The notes: generated from the letters alone by a model not told the origin. A stretch of DNA of 64,000 nt from Gordionus sp. m RMFG-2023 (GCF_954871325.1 NC_088775.1:53545561-53609560), one strand, 5' to 3'. Counted from the first letter of the stretch, positions 46,272 through 59,700 are shown. A program made the numbers and translations.

Positions 46272-48025
46272 AAACAATTTTAAAATTGCGGGAGAAATTT
46301 GGTATTATGCGGGGAGAAATATGAAAATTGCGGTAGAAATATAAAAATTGCTAAAAAAAATTTATTGCTCTACGCCTAGTTGCTGGTTAGTAAGATTTAT
46401 ATATTAATTAGAGTATTATTTGAACATTTTAATATAATAATTTTAGCATTAGCGCCATAAAATTTATTATCAATTTTTAACTGTAGAGATGAACAGAGCT
46501 GTAGCATGATTTTGTGAATATTTTTTAATAAAGAATATTCTGATTGCAACTGAATATTAACTGCATGAAGTAGATTTCCTACATGTGAAACTTATCCCAA
46601 ATAAGCTTCTGCCATTTCACCTTCAAAAAAATTTTTCAAAATTTTAGGACAGCTTTCAAAATTTTTATTTAAGAAATATTTTTTTAAGGGTTAGTAAAAT
46701 TTTAATTCTATCGATGGCAGGTATTAATGATAACCACCTGATAGGTACATATCGCAACAACTCACACCATTTCAAGTAAGACCACTTTACCAACTCTTTT
46801 AATTCATTAACTCTTTTAGTTGATGAACTAAATTCGTTAAAACATTTCATCACTATTATTTCGACATCCACAGATAGTACATTCATTCCTTCTTACAAGA
46901 ATTATGTAGTGTATGGCATATACAGCCAATTGGTATTAATTCATTATTGTGCTGCCTCAAATCGGTAACTTTGGATTTGGTCAAAATTTACAAAGCATTA
47001 TCAGCGCAAAGCTGACATGCCATTGATAACCTGAATCAGCTATATTTACCATTATATGGCTAGCTACATCGTTGGATATTTGACTAGCCGAGGGAAAAAT
47101 TTTAACAGTTTTATTGAAATGTTCTTATTCTTGTTAAAGTAGCGAAGGATCGAGAGAAATGTTTTAATATTTCCCTTATTAGATTCATCTGTTAGAATTG
47201 CATATGGATGCCCATCTTTCAAATCGTCTAGAATCAGGTACTATGTGATAGCCTTGCTCATTTTTGTTCTGCCACAAGTAAGGTTTGCACTTATATTGGG
47301 GTCGTTAAATATCATGAGGAAACGATTCGACCCACATTGTGATGATATATCTCTGTGCATGTTGAACTACATGATAGATGAATACGATTTCCGCAAATGT
47401 AGTTTCATCTGTATTATTTATTATTTTTGAGAATATTTTAGTATTGCAATCGATGTTGATATACTCCCCTGTACTTATATGAATGAAATGATGTTGATTT
47501 ATTATTGGATAAAAATAAAACAGGATAGAAAAAAATTTACAAACTAGACATGTTTTTCGAATAAATATTTAAAATTTATTTTAAAAATATTAAAATAATC
47601 AATTAATGTCTCTCAAAATTATTTTTATATATTAAAAACGTTAAAATACTAAAAAAAAATTGCGGTAGATTTTTGCGGGAGATTTCCAATTGCGGGAGAG
47701 AGATGTCTGCGTGTCAACTAAAAAATTGTGGGAGTCTCCCGCTGATGGGGGGAGACATGGCAACCCTGATCTAGATTCTTGAGGACCTACCCATGTAATA
47801 TAAATATTATCTTACGTGATTATCCATTTCTGATTGAATATATTAAGTGTATTATATGACGACTAGAAAAAAATTTATTGTGATTGTAATCTTTTAATCT
47901 AATAAAATGAGTTTAAAAAAGGTAAATGAATGAATGCCATCATGTGAAATATTTATATAAATATAATTCTAATTATATAAATATAAATTAATCATTAACT
48001 CTAATACTTAGATAAATCAAGATAA
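46272..48025 (-). mobile_element. Deleted copy of the 25705-28958 hAT plus its right flank
   Basis: The hAT right end ATGGCAACCCTG (47768) is followed by ATCTAGAT and then by 250 bp matching 28959-29215, i.e. host-side sequence beyond the hAT. Internally 46390-47760 matches 27300-28958, while the equivalent of 25810-27300 is missing and the left terminus is eroded. The minus strand keeps LSVDVEIIVMKCFNEF, RVNELKELVKW and RWLSLIPAIDRI at 46886-46665. The shared flank marks this as a segmental copy rather than a fresh insertion. Confidence 0.8.
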
Positions 48026-48179
48026 CTAGCAAAAAATTTTATCATTAGGCTACAATGAGTTTTTAAAAAGCAATGACTATATTTAACCTCTACTTATAAT
48101 GAAATTTAATATTGAAATCTAAATATTTTGTCGAGTAAGGACGGATTGCTAAACTCTGTCGGAGTACATATCGCTTCTA

Positions 48180-50880
48180 GTCAAGTATTCCTCTTCGGGA
48201 AGTTTTTGAGTAAACGTGGGTGATTTACTGATAACTGGTGATAATGATGAAATACATGTGAACAACATAAAAAAAGTCTTCGACAAAATAACAAAATATG
48301 GACATTACCGAACTTCAACAAGAGTGTGTTTATGAAGAAGGAGATTAGATTCTTGGGACCTGATATAGACGAAAAAGTCATACATCCGAATGAAGACAAA
48401 ATCAAAGCCATTACCATGCCAAAACCGACAACAAAAGAGGAGTTAGCACCATTTTTAGGCATAGCCAGTTAGAAAATTTTTGTGTAACTTTGCAGATTTA
48501 GCAGACCCGTTATATAAAATAGTTAATAAAGAAATGAATATGGGAAGATGCACATCAAAAAAGTTTTGATGATTTAAAAAAGTTGATTAGTAGTCCGCCA
48601 ACTCTAAATTTTTACAACCCTGAATTACCTATAGGAATTGCTACTGATGCTTCGAAAAAAGGTTTAGGTGCAGTATTATTTCACATTGAAGGCGATGGTA
48701 AAGAGAAACCTATAGCATTTGCGTCGAGAACTTTATTGAAAGCTGAAACAAATTATACAAATTGAAAGAGAAGCATTATCTATAATATATGTTGTGAAAA
48801 AATTTCAAGAATAATTGATTGGGACAAAATTTACGATAATAACAGATAACAAACCACTAATATATATTTTTTCAAAAACACTTAAAGAAAATACTTCAAT
48901 ATCAATGCGTTTACAAAAGTGGAATTTAGCAATGGGAGCTTATGATTACACAATAGTACACAGACCGGGGAAACAGAATTTAGTGCCAGATTGTTTATCA
49001 AGATTACCATTGACAAATACAGAAAGCTTCATAAAGAATATAGAAGGTGAAAAAATTGATGACAAATTATGGGAAATCCCAATAAACTACAATAGAATAG
49101 TTAAAGAAACAAATAAGGATGAAGAATTAATGGAAATAATTGATAATATTAGGAGTAACAAACCGATAAAAAATAAAACGTACAAAAATATGGAAATGGA
49201 ATTGAGATTGATGAAAGATTGTCTTTTTAAGGAAAACAGAATAATAATACCGATAAACATGAGAAAGGAGATCTTACGTGAATTACACAAGGGGCATCTA
49301 GGAGCAGGCAAAACGAAATTGTTAGCAAGAGATTATTTGTGGTTGCCTGGTATAAACACAGAGATAGATCAAGAGGTGAAAAATTGTGATTCGTGCAATA
49401 AATACACAGATAACCCACACAACATACAAAACCCATGGGAAAAAGCAACTAAGATTTTTGAACGCATAGGGGAGACCGGGGTACATTGAGTACAGGGGAA
49501 CGTTAGGACATTCTAATTATAATTTGAGCTATTATTTTATAAGACTGGAAATTTGAGCCTAACATAGATAATTTTGTCATACATGATTGGCTAAAAAAGA
49601 TTTGTAAAATATTTATTATTTTAATTTTTACAGAAGAAAATGTGTTTTGGCATACCAAAAGTAATAAATAGATTTTGCACAAATTGAAAATAACAATTTT
49701 ATGGTATTTGTTGACGCATATAGAAAATTTCCAATAATAAAACGTATGAAGAACTTACTGAATCGACGGTAAAAGAATTGATGAGAATTGTTAGTTTATT
49801 TGGAATACCATACAAAATAGTGACGGATTATGGTACTAATTTTACTAGCTATTTATTTAAAAACTCACTGCACCGCATCATCAACAATCGAATGGGCAAT
49901 GTGAACGCATGATAAGAACGATGAAAATGAGTATGAAAAGGAATATGGAAAACAACAAGAAAATAGATTTGGACATTGTTTTGGAGAAATTTTTGTTCAA
50001 TTATAGAAATAGGCCTAATGACACAATAAACATGATACCTAGCAAATTGATGTTTTCAAGAACAATGAGGACTAAATGGGATTTAATTAAACCAATGGAA
50101 GAAAATGAGAATGCATTAAGGAGGAAAATATCGAATAATAGAGAAATAAATGTAGGAGAAAAAATTTGGTACAAGACGTTTAAAAAAAATATTTCGGATA
50201 AAGGAATATTGATACAAAAAGACGGGAACTTATCATATAAAATAGATAATGGACACAATATTATTAGGAAGCATTTAGATCAAATAAAGAAAAGATCAAT
50301 AAATACAACAAAGGATAATACTAAAACAAATTTTAGAGGGGGAAGAAGTGAACAAGTTCTAGTTCAAGGTCAAAATTCACAAATTCAAAGTCAAGTTCAA
50401 AATTGAGAAATGATTGTTATAAATAAATAAAAATTTGATAAAAAAGAGAAATGGAAATGGGATGATCAATACAAACAACAAATCCACAAGCAATGTTCAA
50501 CCAACGTTTCACAAACGATAATCAATAAAAGATTCAACAAACGATAATTCAATGGTCAAACAAACTAACTCAAGCCGTACTAACAAATGACTAATGTGGG
50601 AAATGTTAAATATATATTTCGAATGATAAAAATATTCAGACGACCTTTTCGTATTTTTTCTTTCTTTTTCTTTTTTTGAAATATATTTATATGACCTTTA
50701 AAAACTTATTGTACTTTTCTTTTTTTGATATGTAAAAACTTGTTAAAATAACTTTTCTTAACTAACCTATTGTATATAATGTAAATATTATTAAAAGTAT
50801 TATATATATAGAGTTGTAAAAAGATATAATTTTTAGTGTTAGAAAAAAAAAAAAAATTAAAATAAAGAGTAAACGACAAT
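48180..50880 (+). mobile_element. Ty3/gypsy-type LTR element fossil, 5' part missing
   Basis: Pol domains occur in the usual order: the end of reverse transcriptase (IHPNEDKIKAI, ~48385), RNase H (IATDASKKGLGAVLFH, ~48630; KFTIITDNKPLIYIFSK, ~48830), integrase zinc-binding (ELHKGHLGAGKTKLL and NCDSCNKYTDN, ~49290-49410), integrase core pieces (~49700-49860) and the integrase C-terminal region (49909-50406). A probable 3' LTR spans about 50604-50878. An unrelated ~200-bp segment beginning GGGGAGACCGGGGTAC (~49470) interrupts the integrase. The element is broken at several places and older than the 40.6 kb element. Confidence 0.85.
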
Positions 50881-50989
50881 GCCTTCTATATAAATATTAA
50901 TAATAAATATTTTCAGTCACAAGATATTTAAAATACCTTTTATTTTTCCTATATCAATATTTTGTGTTTATATAAATATTCCTAACCAC

Positions 50990-51420
50990 CTAAGATCTCC
51001 CGCCTACTAAGTATAATCATTACAATCAAGAGATATTTAAACTAGCTTTTATTTGATACCCTTATCGATATTTTGTGTTGATAAAAAATATTCCTCTCCT
51101 CCTCACCCAAGATTAAAACCAGCCCGGTATGAGGGATTATTATTATTACAATAAAAAAAATTTAATTACCTTTATACCCATATCAAAAAAAATTATTTAT
51201 TACACCCCACCCCCTCGCTCCATTCCCCCCCCCAGACCAAGTCATACCCATCAAGACAAAAAAATGAACACTTTCAATCTAAAGATATTTAAATTTACTT
51301 TTATTAGATACCCATATCGATAAGAAAATATTTTAATTACTTTTATTTGATACCCATATTAAAAAAAATTATTTTTTTACAATCTCCCCCCCCCCCTGTT
51401 TTACCATCTTCTAACTTTAT
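50990..51420. repeat. Fragments of the G/C-run minisatellite family
   Basis: Several copies of TTTTATTTGATACCCATAT with C-runs match the right arm of the 20160 palindrome. The copies are disordered and partial. Confidence 0.65.
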
Positions 51421-51424
51421 AATG

Positions 51425-52985
51425 TCATTTGTTTTTAGTACGTTTTTTTTCTTTTTCTTCTTCCCCTTTCCAAGATTGTGATGGCGGATTCCCCTGATAT
51501 ATGGCAATCCCTGGAAGATTTCTTATATATTTCACTGTTTTATATTTGTTTGTTATTCTATCATCATTTTTCTCTGGGTTTAGCGATAAAGCATCTACAA
51601 TTATATTATTAGGGCTATTCTTGTACATTATATCATAATCATATGCAGATAATTTATAAGCTCAACGTAATAATCTTTGGTTTGTTAATGAGTTTAAATC
51701 TCTGTTATTATCATATATCTTTATTAAAGGTTTGTGGTCCGTTCGTATTTTAAATTTTCGTCCATACAAATAGTTATGAAATTTTTCTACGCCGTTTATT
51801 ATTGCTTTGGCTTCTTTGAATTCTTAAAACGTTGGTAGAATGTGATAGTCTGAAGTGTTACGTACCACTACCATTGGAGTACTCCAGGTCACTCTTTTGT
51901 TGATGGATCTATTTTCTTTATTTTTTTTTCCGGTCATGGGTTACTTTATTTGAATATTTACTGATATGATATGATGTCAAAATGTATTAGCAAATAATTA
52001 ATTTTTTAAAAAGATAAAATAAATAAAGGTGAAAAATTGTAGAAATAGAATTTACGGGAAAGGATAGGGGATAAAAAAAGGAAGCTTGGAAAATGGAAGG
52101 TTATTCAATAGAAGAGATGAAGCTTAGATAGTTAGAACGAATGATGGCGGTAGCAAGTCTTTGGAGTAAGAAGAGGAATTTCTTAGGCTGGTCGGTTTTT
52201 TCGCGGATCCGTTTGCCTAAATCTTTAAAAAAACGTTGAGCTTTGCTACTGAAGGTGGTGAGAATGGTGCAGGCGATGGGTATGAATAAGAAAGAAGGGT
52301 CTAAAGAACTGTACTTTATGGTTTTGCGGGATTCAGCGAGGGCGAGGGCATCGACGTTATGTGGTGCATTTTGGTCAAGGCAGGTGAAGTCCCAAACCAG
52401 GAGCTGACCCCTTGACCAGGGAATAAAGGACATTCCATCAGGACGCTTTCCATCGGTTCTGAAAATTCCGGTTGGTTCTAGTCTAGATGGAATGTCTCCT
52501 TATTTGAGGGCTCGTAAAATGATGTCATTGCATTTGGTGTGCCGTGAAAAGCGGCCACAACAAAAGCGACAATGGAGGCAGTGCCTACCCTTGCTGTCGA
52601 CGCTGGTTTCGCAATGTTTGCATTGGTTCGGAAGAACAATTTCGCAATTGAGTCGTAGTTCAATAGCAAATCTTAGCTCGTCAGCAATGAGCAACAAATC
52701 GAGGTTGTTGGAGGGTATGGTTTCCAGAAACTCGTAACCAGATCCTTGGTTCAATTGGTGAAAAACTGTGAGATCGTCGTTGTGAATTTTTCAAACATTT
52801 TAGTTCATTTTCTATTTCTAATTTTAAAGGCAACGGTACTCTTCTAGCTAGCAGTGCAATTGGTTTTGAATTTTCTTCCAATTGTAGTTTTACTGGTTCG
52901 ACATTCTTTATTAATCCTAATTTATTATCATACACCGTCGATAATTCTTTATATAGTTTGTCAATATATTTATTGTTGATCATAT
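51425..52985 (-). mobile_element. Second Ty3/gypsy-type fossil, minus strand, interrupted
   Basis: On the minus strand the region just before reverse transcriptase is readable at 52985-52790 (KLGLIKNVEPVKLQLEEN, PIALLARRVPLPLKLEIE). RNase H sequence with RTDHKPLIKIYDNN and NNIIVDALSLNP lies at about 51800-51560. An unrelated retroelement fragment (52095-52754) lies between, and much of the pol gene is absent. It is a broken, old copy. Confidence 0.75.
52095..52754 (-). pseudogene. Retroelement C-terminal fragment with endonuclease-like motifs
   Basis: In order on the minus strand: a helical part (GYEFLETIPSNN, ELRFAIELRLN); a Cys/His cluster CKHCETSVDSKGRHCLHC followed by RHTKCNDIILRALK; then DGKRPDGMSFIPWSRGQLLV WDFTCLD; and a C-terminal part with KKFLFLLQRLATAI. 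I know this arrangement, from memory, as the region after reverse transcriptase in elements common in molluscs, corals and amphioxus. The PD…WDFT arrangement resembles a PD-(D/E)XK nuclease, which is an inference. The fragment is only lightly broken. Confidence 0.6.
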
Positions 52986-52997
52986 TGATTTTTACAT

Positions 52998-53215
52998 TTA
53001 TCGCTGGGGTGGCCTATTGGGTTATGATGTAGGCTTGGAAACAGAAGGTCCCAGGTTCGATCCTGGTAAGGAAGGTTAAATTTTTCGGGCTTTTCTTCGA
53101 TGAATGATGTGTAAAGACATATGGTAAGATGAATTTCAGAACTTAGAGATGACATCCCGGTCACTGACAGACTTGGACAGCCGGTGGATACTTGTTCAAT
53201 AAATAAAAATGAAGG
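52998..53215 (+). mobile_element. tRNA-derived SINE
   Basis: Box A TGGCCTATTGGG (53010-53021) and box B GGTTCGATCC (about 53054-53064) sit in a tRNA-like head with the T-arm CCAGG/CCTGG. A ~140-bp body with ACATCCCGGTCACTGACAG follows, then an AATAAATAAAA tail. It directly precedes an RTE LINE, the kind of element whose machinery often mobilises such SINEs. Confidence 0.65.
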
Positions 53216-53219
53216 ATAC

Positions 53220-55420
53220 AAATGGAAATACGAATATGAAAGCTAGGGCGTTCCCTCCAAGCGACGCTAAGGGTGTAGACCTCCATACTGCGAAAAGTAA
53301 ATTAAAAATCAAAGCAAAGAAGACTGAGAGAATTGGCATCAATGTTGAACAAGAGAAAAGTTGACATAGCGTGCATACAAGTGACGAAATGGAAAGGTCA
53401 GAAGACTTTAATGATTGGAGATGGGTATAAATTGTACTATAATGGAATTGTTAGCAATAGGAACGGTGTCGGCATCATCCTCAGTCAAGATCTAACCTGC
53501 TCAGTAGTAGACAACAGGATCTCTGATAGACTAATGAAGATAAAACTCTGCATTGGTCAATCAATACTACACATCCTTTCAGTATATGCTCCTCAAACGG
53601 ATTGCAAGGAAGAATTGAAAGATGACTTTAGAGCTATCCTTGATGAAGCTGTAATGGAAATCCCTAAGGATGACCTAGTCATAATAGGAGGTGACTTAAA
53701 TGAGCATGTGGGAAAAGCAAGAGACAGCTACAAAAGGCATCATGGTGGTTTTGGATATGGAGAAAGAAATGATGAAGGAGAGCATGTACTGAAATTTGTG
53801 CAAGCCTTTGATCTTGCCTTAACCAACACCCACTATAGGAAAAAGGACAGTCATTTAATAACATATGAAAGTGGTGCAAGGAAAACCCAGATAGATTACA
53901 TGCTTATCTCTCGCAGATAAAAGATGTTCCCAGGAGAAGATATTGCCGCACAACACAAGCTACTAGTCCTGGATTTACACATCACAAATAAATCCACTCA
54001 AAACAAGATAAAAGTTGAACCATGCATTAAATGGGGTAGATTAAAATCAATGACAGATGCCGTTGCAATCAATGCAAACATTGAAACAATAGATTCCTCA
54101 CAAGTCAGTGAAAAAATGTGGACATATTTTTCATCCAGACTAATAGACACTGCTAAATCGACACTGGGCTTAACAAGGGGAGGCAACATATCATGTAAAG
54201 AACTATAGTGGTGGAATGAAGATGTACAAACCACTATAAAGGAGAAAAAAGCCCTATATAAAATATGGTACAAATCTAAAAACCAAGATGACAAGACAAA
54301 TTACAAAAAATAAAAGAGAATAGCTACAAAGACGGCTAGGGCCAAAGCTAAGGCACACGATGACATGTATGAAGAACTATGGTAACTCACTGAATCACGG
54401 TATTTTTTTAAAATTTTTTTTTTCTTCGAGAAAAGAATTCTAAGGATATAAACGGAGCTCCGAAAGTAATCACAAATAAAGATGGGAAATTGATAATAAA
54501 GGAAAAAGAAATAATGATAGATGGAAAGAATATTTTCAGGAGTTCTCAACTTTAATTCCCACATACTACATCTAGACGAACACTCCCCATGTCAAAACCT
54601 ACAACCAATATCAGAACAAGAAATAATCACATGCCTCAAGCATATGAAAAACAACAAAGCTAGGGGTCCAGATGATATTCCAATAGAAAGCCTTAAAGCA
54701 CTAGGAGATGATGGAATACATTACCTCACAAATCTGTGCAATAAAGTACTGGGAAATGAAGAGACCCCTCAAAAATGGAGGCAGAGCTATCTAGTTCCTA
54801 TCTTCAAAAATAAAGGGGATATTGTCAAAATTACAGGGGCATAAAACTAATGTCACACTTTCTTAAACTCTACGAAAAAATAATGGGAAAAAGGTTAAGA
54901 GACATAATCGAAATAGGAGAGACTCAGTTTGGCTTTATGTCAACAGCTGATGCTATCCACGCAATTAGGCAAATGAGTGAAAAATACAGGGAAAAGAACA
55001 AAAAGCTACACATGGTCTTTCTCAATCTAGAAAAGGCCTTCGATAGAATCCCAAGAAAACTTATTTGGTGGGCGCTACGCCACATAAAGGTTGCCAAAAA
55101 ATATATAAGAATAATATAGGATATGTATGGACCATACAACAATGGTGCGTAGCACAACTGGTACTTCAACAGGCTTCACAATAGCCGAGGGAGTTCATCA
55201 AGGGTCAGCTCTCAGCCCACTTCTCTTCATAACAGTAATAGATGTATTAGCACAGTCTATACCACAAACAGTCCAGTGGACTATGATATTTGCAGATGAT
55301 ATTGTGATACTTGCCGAATCCAAGGATGAAATGAAAGAAAGATTAGTGAGCTGGATAAATATCCTAGAAAATCACGGACTAAAAGTAGATAGAGAAAAGA
55401 CGGTAACAAATATTAAATGA
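53220..55420 (+). mobile_element. RTE-clade LINE, 3'-truncated
   Basis: It encodes an AP-type endonuclease followed by reverse transcriptase, the enzymes for target-primed retrotransposition. The endonuclease (53333-53920) has TKWKG, LHILSVYAPQTD, IIGGDLNEHVGKARD, LITYESG and TQIDYMLISR. The RT lies in pieces: NNKARGPDDIPIESLKAL (~54655), a VFLNLEKAFDRIPRKLIWWA block (~55020), EGVHQGSALSPLLF (~55190) and MIFADDIVILAES (~55285), with FADD as the active site. A short deletion removes the usual WNV…L segment near 53330. Stops at ~53918, ~54206, ~54842 and ~55117, plus a low-complexity patch at 54400-54430, make it dead. It ends at the thumb where the 55.48 kb repeat begins. Confidence 0.9.
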
Positions 55421-55479
55421 AATTTAAAAAAATATATATAAGGTGAGATTAATAAAAAGTCAAAAAATATTATCTAGTG

Positions 55480-56750
55480 AAAAAGGGAGGAAAAATTGTT
55501 TAAAAATTACATAAAAATAGAGAGAAATAAATAAAATATTTTTAAAAAGACAAAAAGTAATGATCAAAAATTGAGAAAAGAAAAATTAAGATTAAAAATT
55601 TAAAGAGATCGCAAAAAGTTGGAAATAAAATAAAAAGGAAAAATATTAAAAATTAAAAATTTAAGAAAAATTGACAAAAAAATAAATTTTTTAAGATATA
55701 TAAAAAAATAATGATTTTCCTTATTTGAAAAGGAACTTTTTTGATTGACACTTTTTTTGATAGGACCTTTTCTTTTTTTTGATTGACTCTTTTCCTTCTT
55801 TGATCTGACATTTTTCTTTTATGATTGACCCTTTTCCGTTTTTGATTAGAACTTCGACATTTTTCCGTTTTTGATTGGAACTTTTCCTTTTTTGAATAGA
55901 AAATCCCGTAAATTATTGTTTCTTAATTATATATATATACATCATAATTGTAATGAAATAATTTGATGTGCAAAAAATATAAATATAAAAGATTTGATTG
56001 CCACGGAGAAATAAAATATGAAATTAAAAAAATAAAAATATAAGGAGAAAAAATACCATAAAAGGTCAAAAAATTATTATGTAGGGCGAAAAATGAAAAA
56101 GAATTGAATTGTTAAAATTTATATAAAAATAAAGTAAAGAAAAATATAACAAGGAAAATAAATAAATTATTATTTAAAAAGACAAAAAAGAATTATCGAA
56201 AATGAAAATAAAATAGATAAGATAAGATAAGAAAAGATAAATAAAAATTAAAAATGACTTGAAGAGATCGCAAAAAGTTAGAAATAAAATAAGAAGGAAA
56301 AATAAAAAAAACTATAAATTTAAGAAAAATTGACAAGAAAATAATAACGATTTTCCTTTTTTGAATGGGAATTTTTCTTTTTGATCTGACTTTTTCATAA
56401 GCCTTTAGGATTCCTTTTTCGATTGACATTTTTCCTTCTTTGTTTTCCTTTTTTGCTTGACCCTTTTCCTTTATTCTAAGCCTTTGTGATTTTTCCTGTT
56501 TTGATTGAAATTAATCCTTTTTTGATCTAATCTTTTCCTTTTTGATTGGCACTTTTCCCTTTTTGATTGACACTTTTCCTTTTTTGATTGACACTTTTCC
56601 TTTTTTGGTTGGCACTTTTCTCTTTTTGATTGCAACTTATCAATTTTTAATCCAATTTTTTCCTTTTATGATTGACACTTTTCTTTTTTTGGTTGGCACT
56701 TTTCCCTTTTTGATTGCAACTTTTCCTTTTTTGAATGGGGAACCCTGTAA
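55480..56750. repeat. Tandem pair of repeat blocks with 21-bp minisatellite
   Basis: Two similar blocks (about 55480-55910 and 56090-56750) each contain GAGATCGCAAAAAGTT(A/G)GAAATAAAAT followed by an array of CCTTTTTTGATTGACACTTTT units. The blocks match sequence outside and inside the 20160 palindrome in opposite orientation. The 72-codon ORF at 56542-56760 is only the minisatellite read in frame. Confidence 0.75.
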
Positions 56751-56759
56751 ATCAAAATG

Positions 56760-59700
56760 AAATGAATGCCAATGACGTTCAAGAAATCAAAATAGTTAAA
56801 CCTCAGGCGACCTAATTCTTTTAGGCAGGGCTCTAATAAGGGTTTAAAATTTTATTCAAAGAATTTTACAAAAATATTTGACTTTATTCATAAAATCGCA
56901 TTTGTTTAGGTCTATGCCAGCTTATATCCTTAATAAAGCCTATAAATTTTCTATTGGATATAAATCAAGGCTTGATGCAGGTCATATTTGTCTGGTAAAA
57001 TTTCATTGGAAGATTTTGTTCTAAGACATAGTGCGATATTGAAAAATAAATTCCCTTGCGAACACCTTACATCCCTCACCATTGAAATTATTTTGATATT
57101 TACATGAATAAATAATTTCTTCAGTAAAACACATGCTACCTATATATATCCTTTTACATAATACAACTTCATAAAATAACATATTTTAAAAATTTGAAGA
57201 TCATTTTAATCCAATCAGGTTAGGCTTCATATGGCTTTTGTACTATAAATTTTTTTACAATCTAGTAATCAAGCGTAAATCTGCTTTCATCCCAAAATTA
57301 CCTGCATCTTAGACTCACTCCATCTTAATGTTCCTTCGCTTATTCATGCTATTTTGTTTGGCATTTCAACAAAAGCTCTTCCTTTGCCTTAAAATTGAGA
57401 AAATTAGAAAAAGATTTTTTAAATATTAAATGTATACTTTCGAAAATATAAAAATACTAACAGAAATAATCATTTCGAGCAAAGAATTTCATTTAGAAGT
57501 AATACCACTGGTACATGAATATTAATATTTTTCATCAATAAATTTTGTAAATATCTCAAATCTTAATAAATTGAACACTTTTCCTACCTCTTTTTTCTCT
57601 GAGAACTGTTATGAGTATTTTAAACTATGTCATTGATAGTTTAACGACTAATCAGCAATATTTTCGAAACTTTCGCCACATGATCCCGTGTTTCACTACT
57701 TTTTTTTTCACTTTTAAAAATATTAATAAGGCCATTTCCAGACAGAACAAGGCATGTTTCCAGCAAATATTTTTTATTTCAAAACAAAAGATAATAATTT
57801 GTCGAATTAATTTTTTTAATATAAATATAATATTTTTTAAAAAAAGGTATTTCTCTCGCCATTTAATCGTTAATATAAAGAAAACCATTTGGCAGGTTTA
57901 TCTGTTAGACAAAGCAATCATGAGCAAAACTTTGATATTTTAAAATAGGAAGATGTTTATTTAAAATTTGTAGGCTGAATAGGATTGTGGAGATTTGTTT
58001 GGCATAGTGTATTGTAAACAAGTGTAGGAAATTTTAAAGAATAAAATTAAATTAGAGCTAACATCCTGAGTATTTGAATCAATTAATGAGCTTGAAAATT
58101 TGTTAAAAGTTTTTACTTAAAACTATTGATGGGCTTATAATCATAAACATCATATAAATTTTAACGATTTATCTGCTAAACCCTAAATCCTTCGAATTTA
58201 CCCTCTTAAGTAATATTTATTATTTCTAAAGAGTTTTAACAAGCAATCTTCAAGACCATTACTAAGAATGAGGGATTGGGAGGCCACACTTTTTTAAATA
58301 GTATATTTCGTTCATATTCCTTCTGTTCCTTTTACTCATGAATAATAATAATAAATTTGCTATTTTTTAAAATGCGGCTTGCGAACAAGCAGTTTAGAAT
58401 TTTATTATATGCCATTTATTATAGTAAAACATAACATTGTTAATAAATTAATTATGTATTTTATTTTTTAAATTATAATTCATATAAAAGGCAAAATAGC
58501 GGGTATACTAGAGTTAAAAGTGAAATAAATAACTCATTTATCATATTAAGAGCCCTTTGTATTCATTTAAAATAAGCGATTGATTTTGAAATTAAAGTTA
58601 AGTGCTATTCTTGTATAATTAAAGGGCCAATAGTTGAGTTTTCTTCCTAAGTCATTTTTTAAGATGGAAACCAATCTCCAATATCTTACTTATATTTATA
58701 TTAAAATTAATTTATATAAAGGTTGAATTTTATAATACTGACATAGATGATGACTGATGATGATGTTCATTCAAAAATATTTAATCTTTTTTTCAATAAA
58801 TTTCTTTTTCTTTTGTATCTTTTTTAAATAATTGGTATTCATTGCAAATATATTATTAAAATGCACATAAATTCTTTTTAATTATCACATGAAATATAAA
58901 TATTTTTCAAAAAACTACATATATTCTTATAAAGTCTATAATTTTAAACTTTTTTATGGCTTTAAAAAGTCATAATTTTATTCATTATAATTTTTTTTTA
59001 AATTTAAGTTTTTTAACGGGAGATTTCGTTAATTATTATGGCGTTTTTATATGTCAATGGAAGTTAAAAAAGAGTTAAAAATATTTGAAAACTGAACTGT
59101 CACTGAAAATTTACTTAAAATTTAAATAATTTAAGCTATACTTTATTATGTTTAATTTTAAACTAATATAACTATGACAAATGTAAAATATAACTGGTCT
59201 AAGTCAGATCTTCAGAATAGTGAATATTAATGTTATCTAAATCAGGGAGAAGTTAGATAAGGTGGATTTTTTCAAATATTAAGTTGAACTTTGCAGCATA
59301 TGGCAAATTAATATGATTTAAATAAGGATAAAAGTTGATTGGGTAAAGTAAAGAGTTATATGTGGAATTCTATTAAAAAACCTATCTTAGATAAGTGCAA
59401 TACTATCTTTTTGTCGATGATAAGGCCGATACTGAAGAATCAAACTAGGCTTCGAGATAAAATCGAATATGCGTGTTACAGAAATGAAAATATTCATTAA
59501 AATATGTAGGAAAAAATGGGAAATCTTGAAGATTAACCTCCAATTAATATTTAAATGAAAAAGAGTAGGTCACCCTACCCTGTTTTGTCAATTAGGAAGG
59601 AAGGGTTAACAAAAAATTTTATGTAAACATTAGAGACGGGGAATAACATAAAAGCGTGGAGTACATAATTAACCAGAGAAAAATTGATTTATTCTTTTGG

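Noticed and set aside
53679-54564. Minus-strand ORFs across the LINE
   Set aside because: They are antisense shadows of the RTE endonuclease and reverse transcriptase.
56542-56760. 72-codon ORF of repeated FPFLIDTF
   Set aside because: It is the reverse-complement minisatellite read in frame.
57611-57943. 110-codon ORF
   Set aside because: The composition is Ile/Phe/Lys/Asn as expected for chance in AT-rich DNA. An antisense ORF of similar quality exists and there is no motif or splice context.
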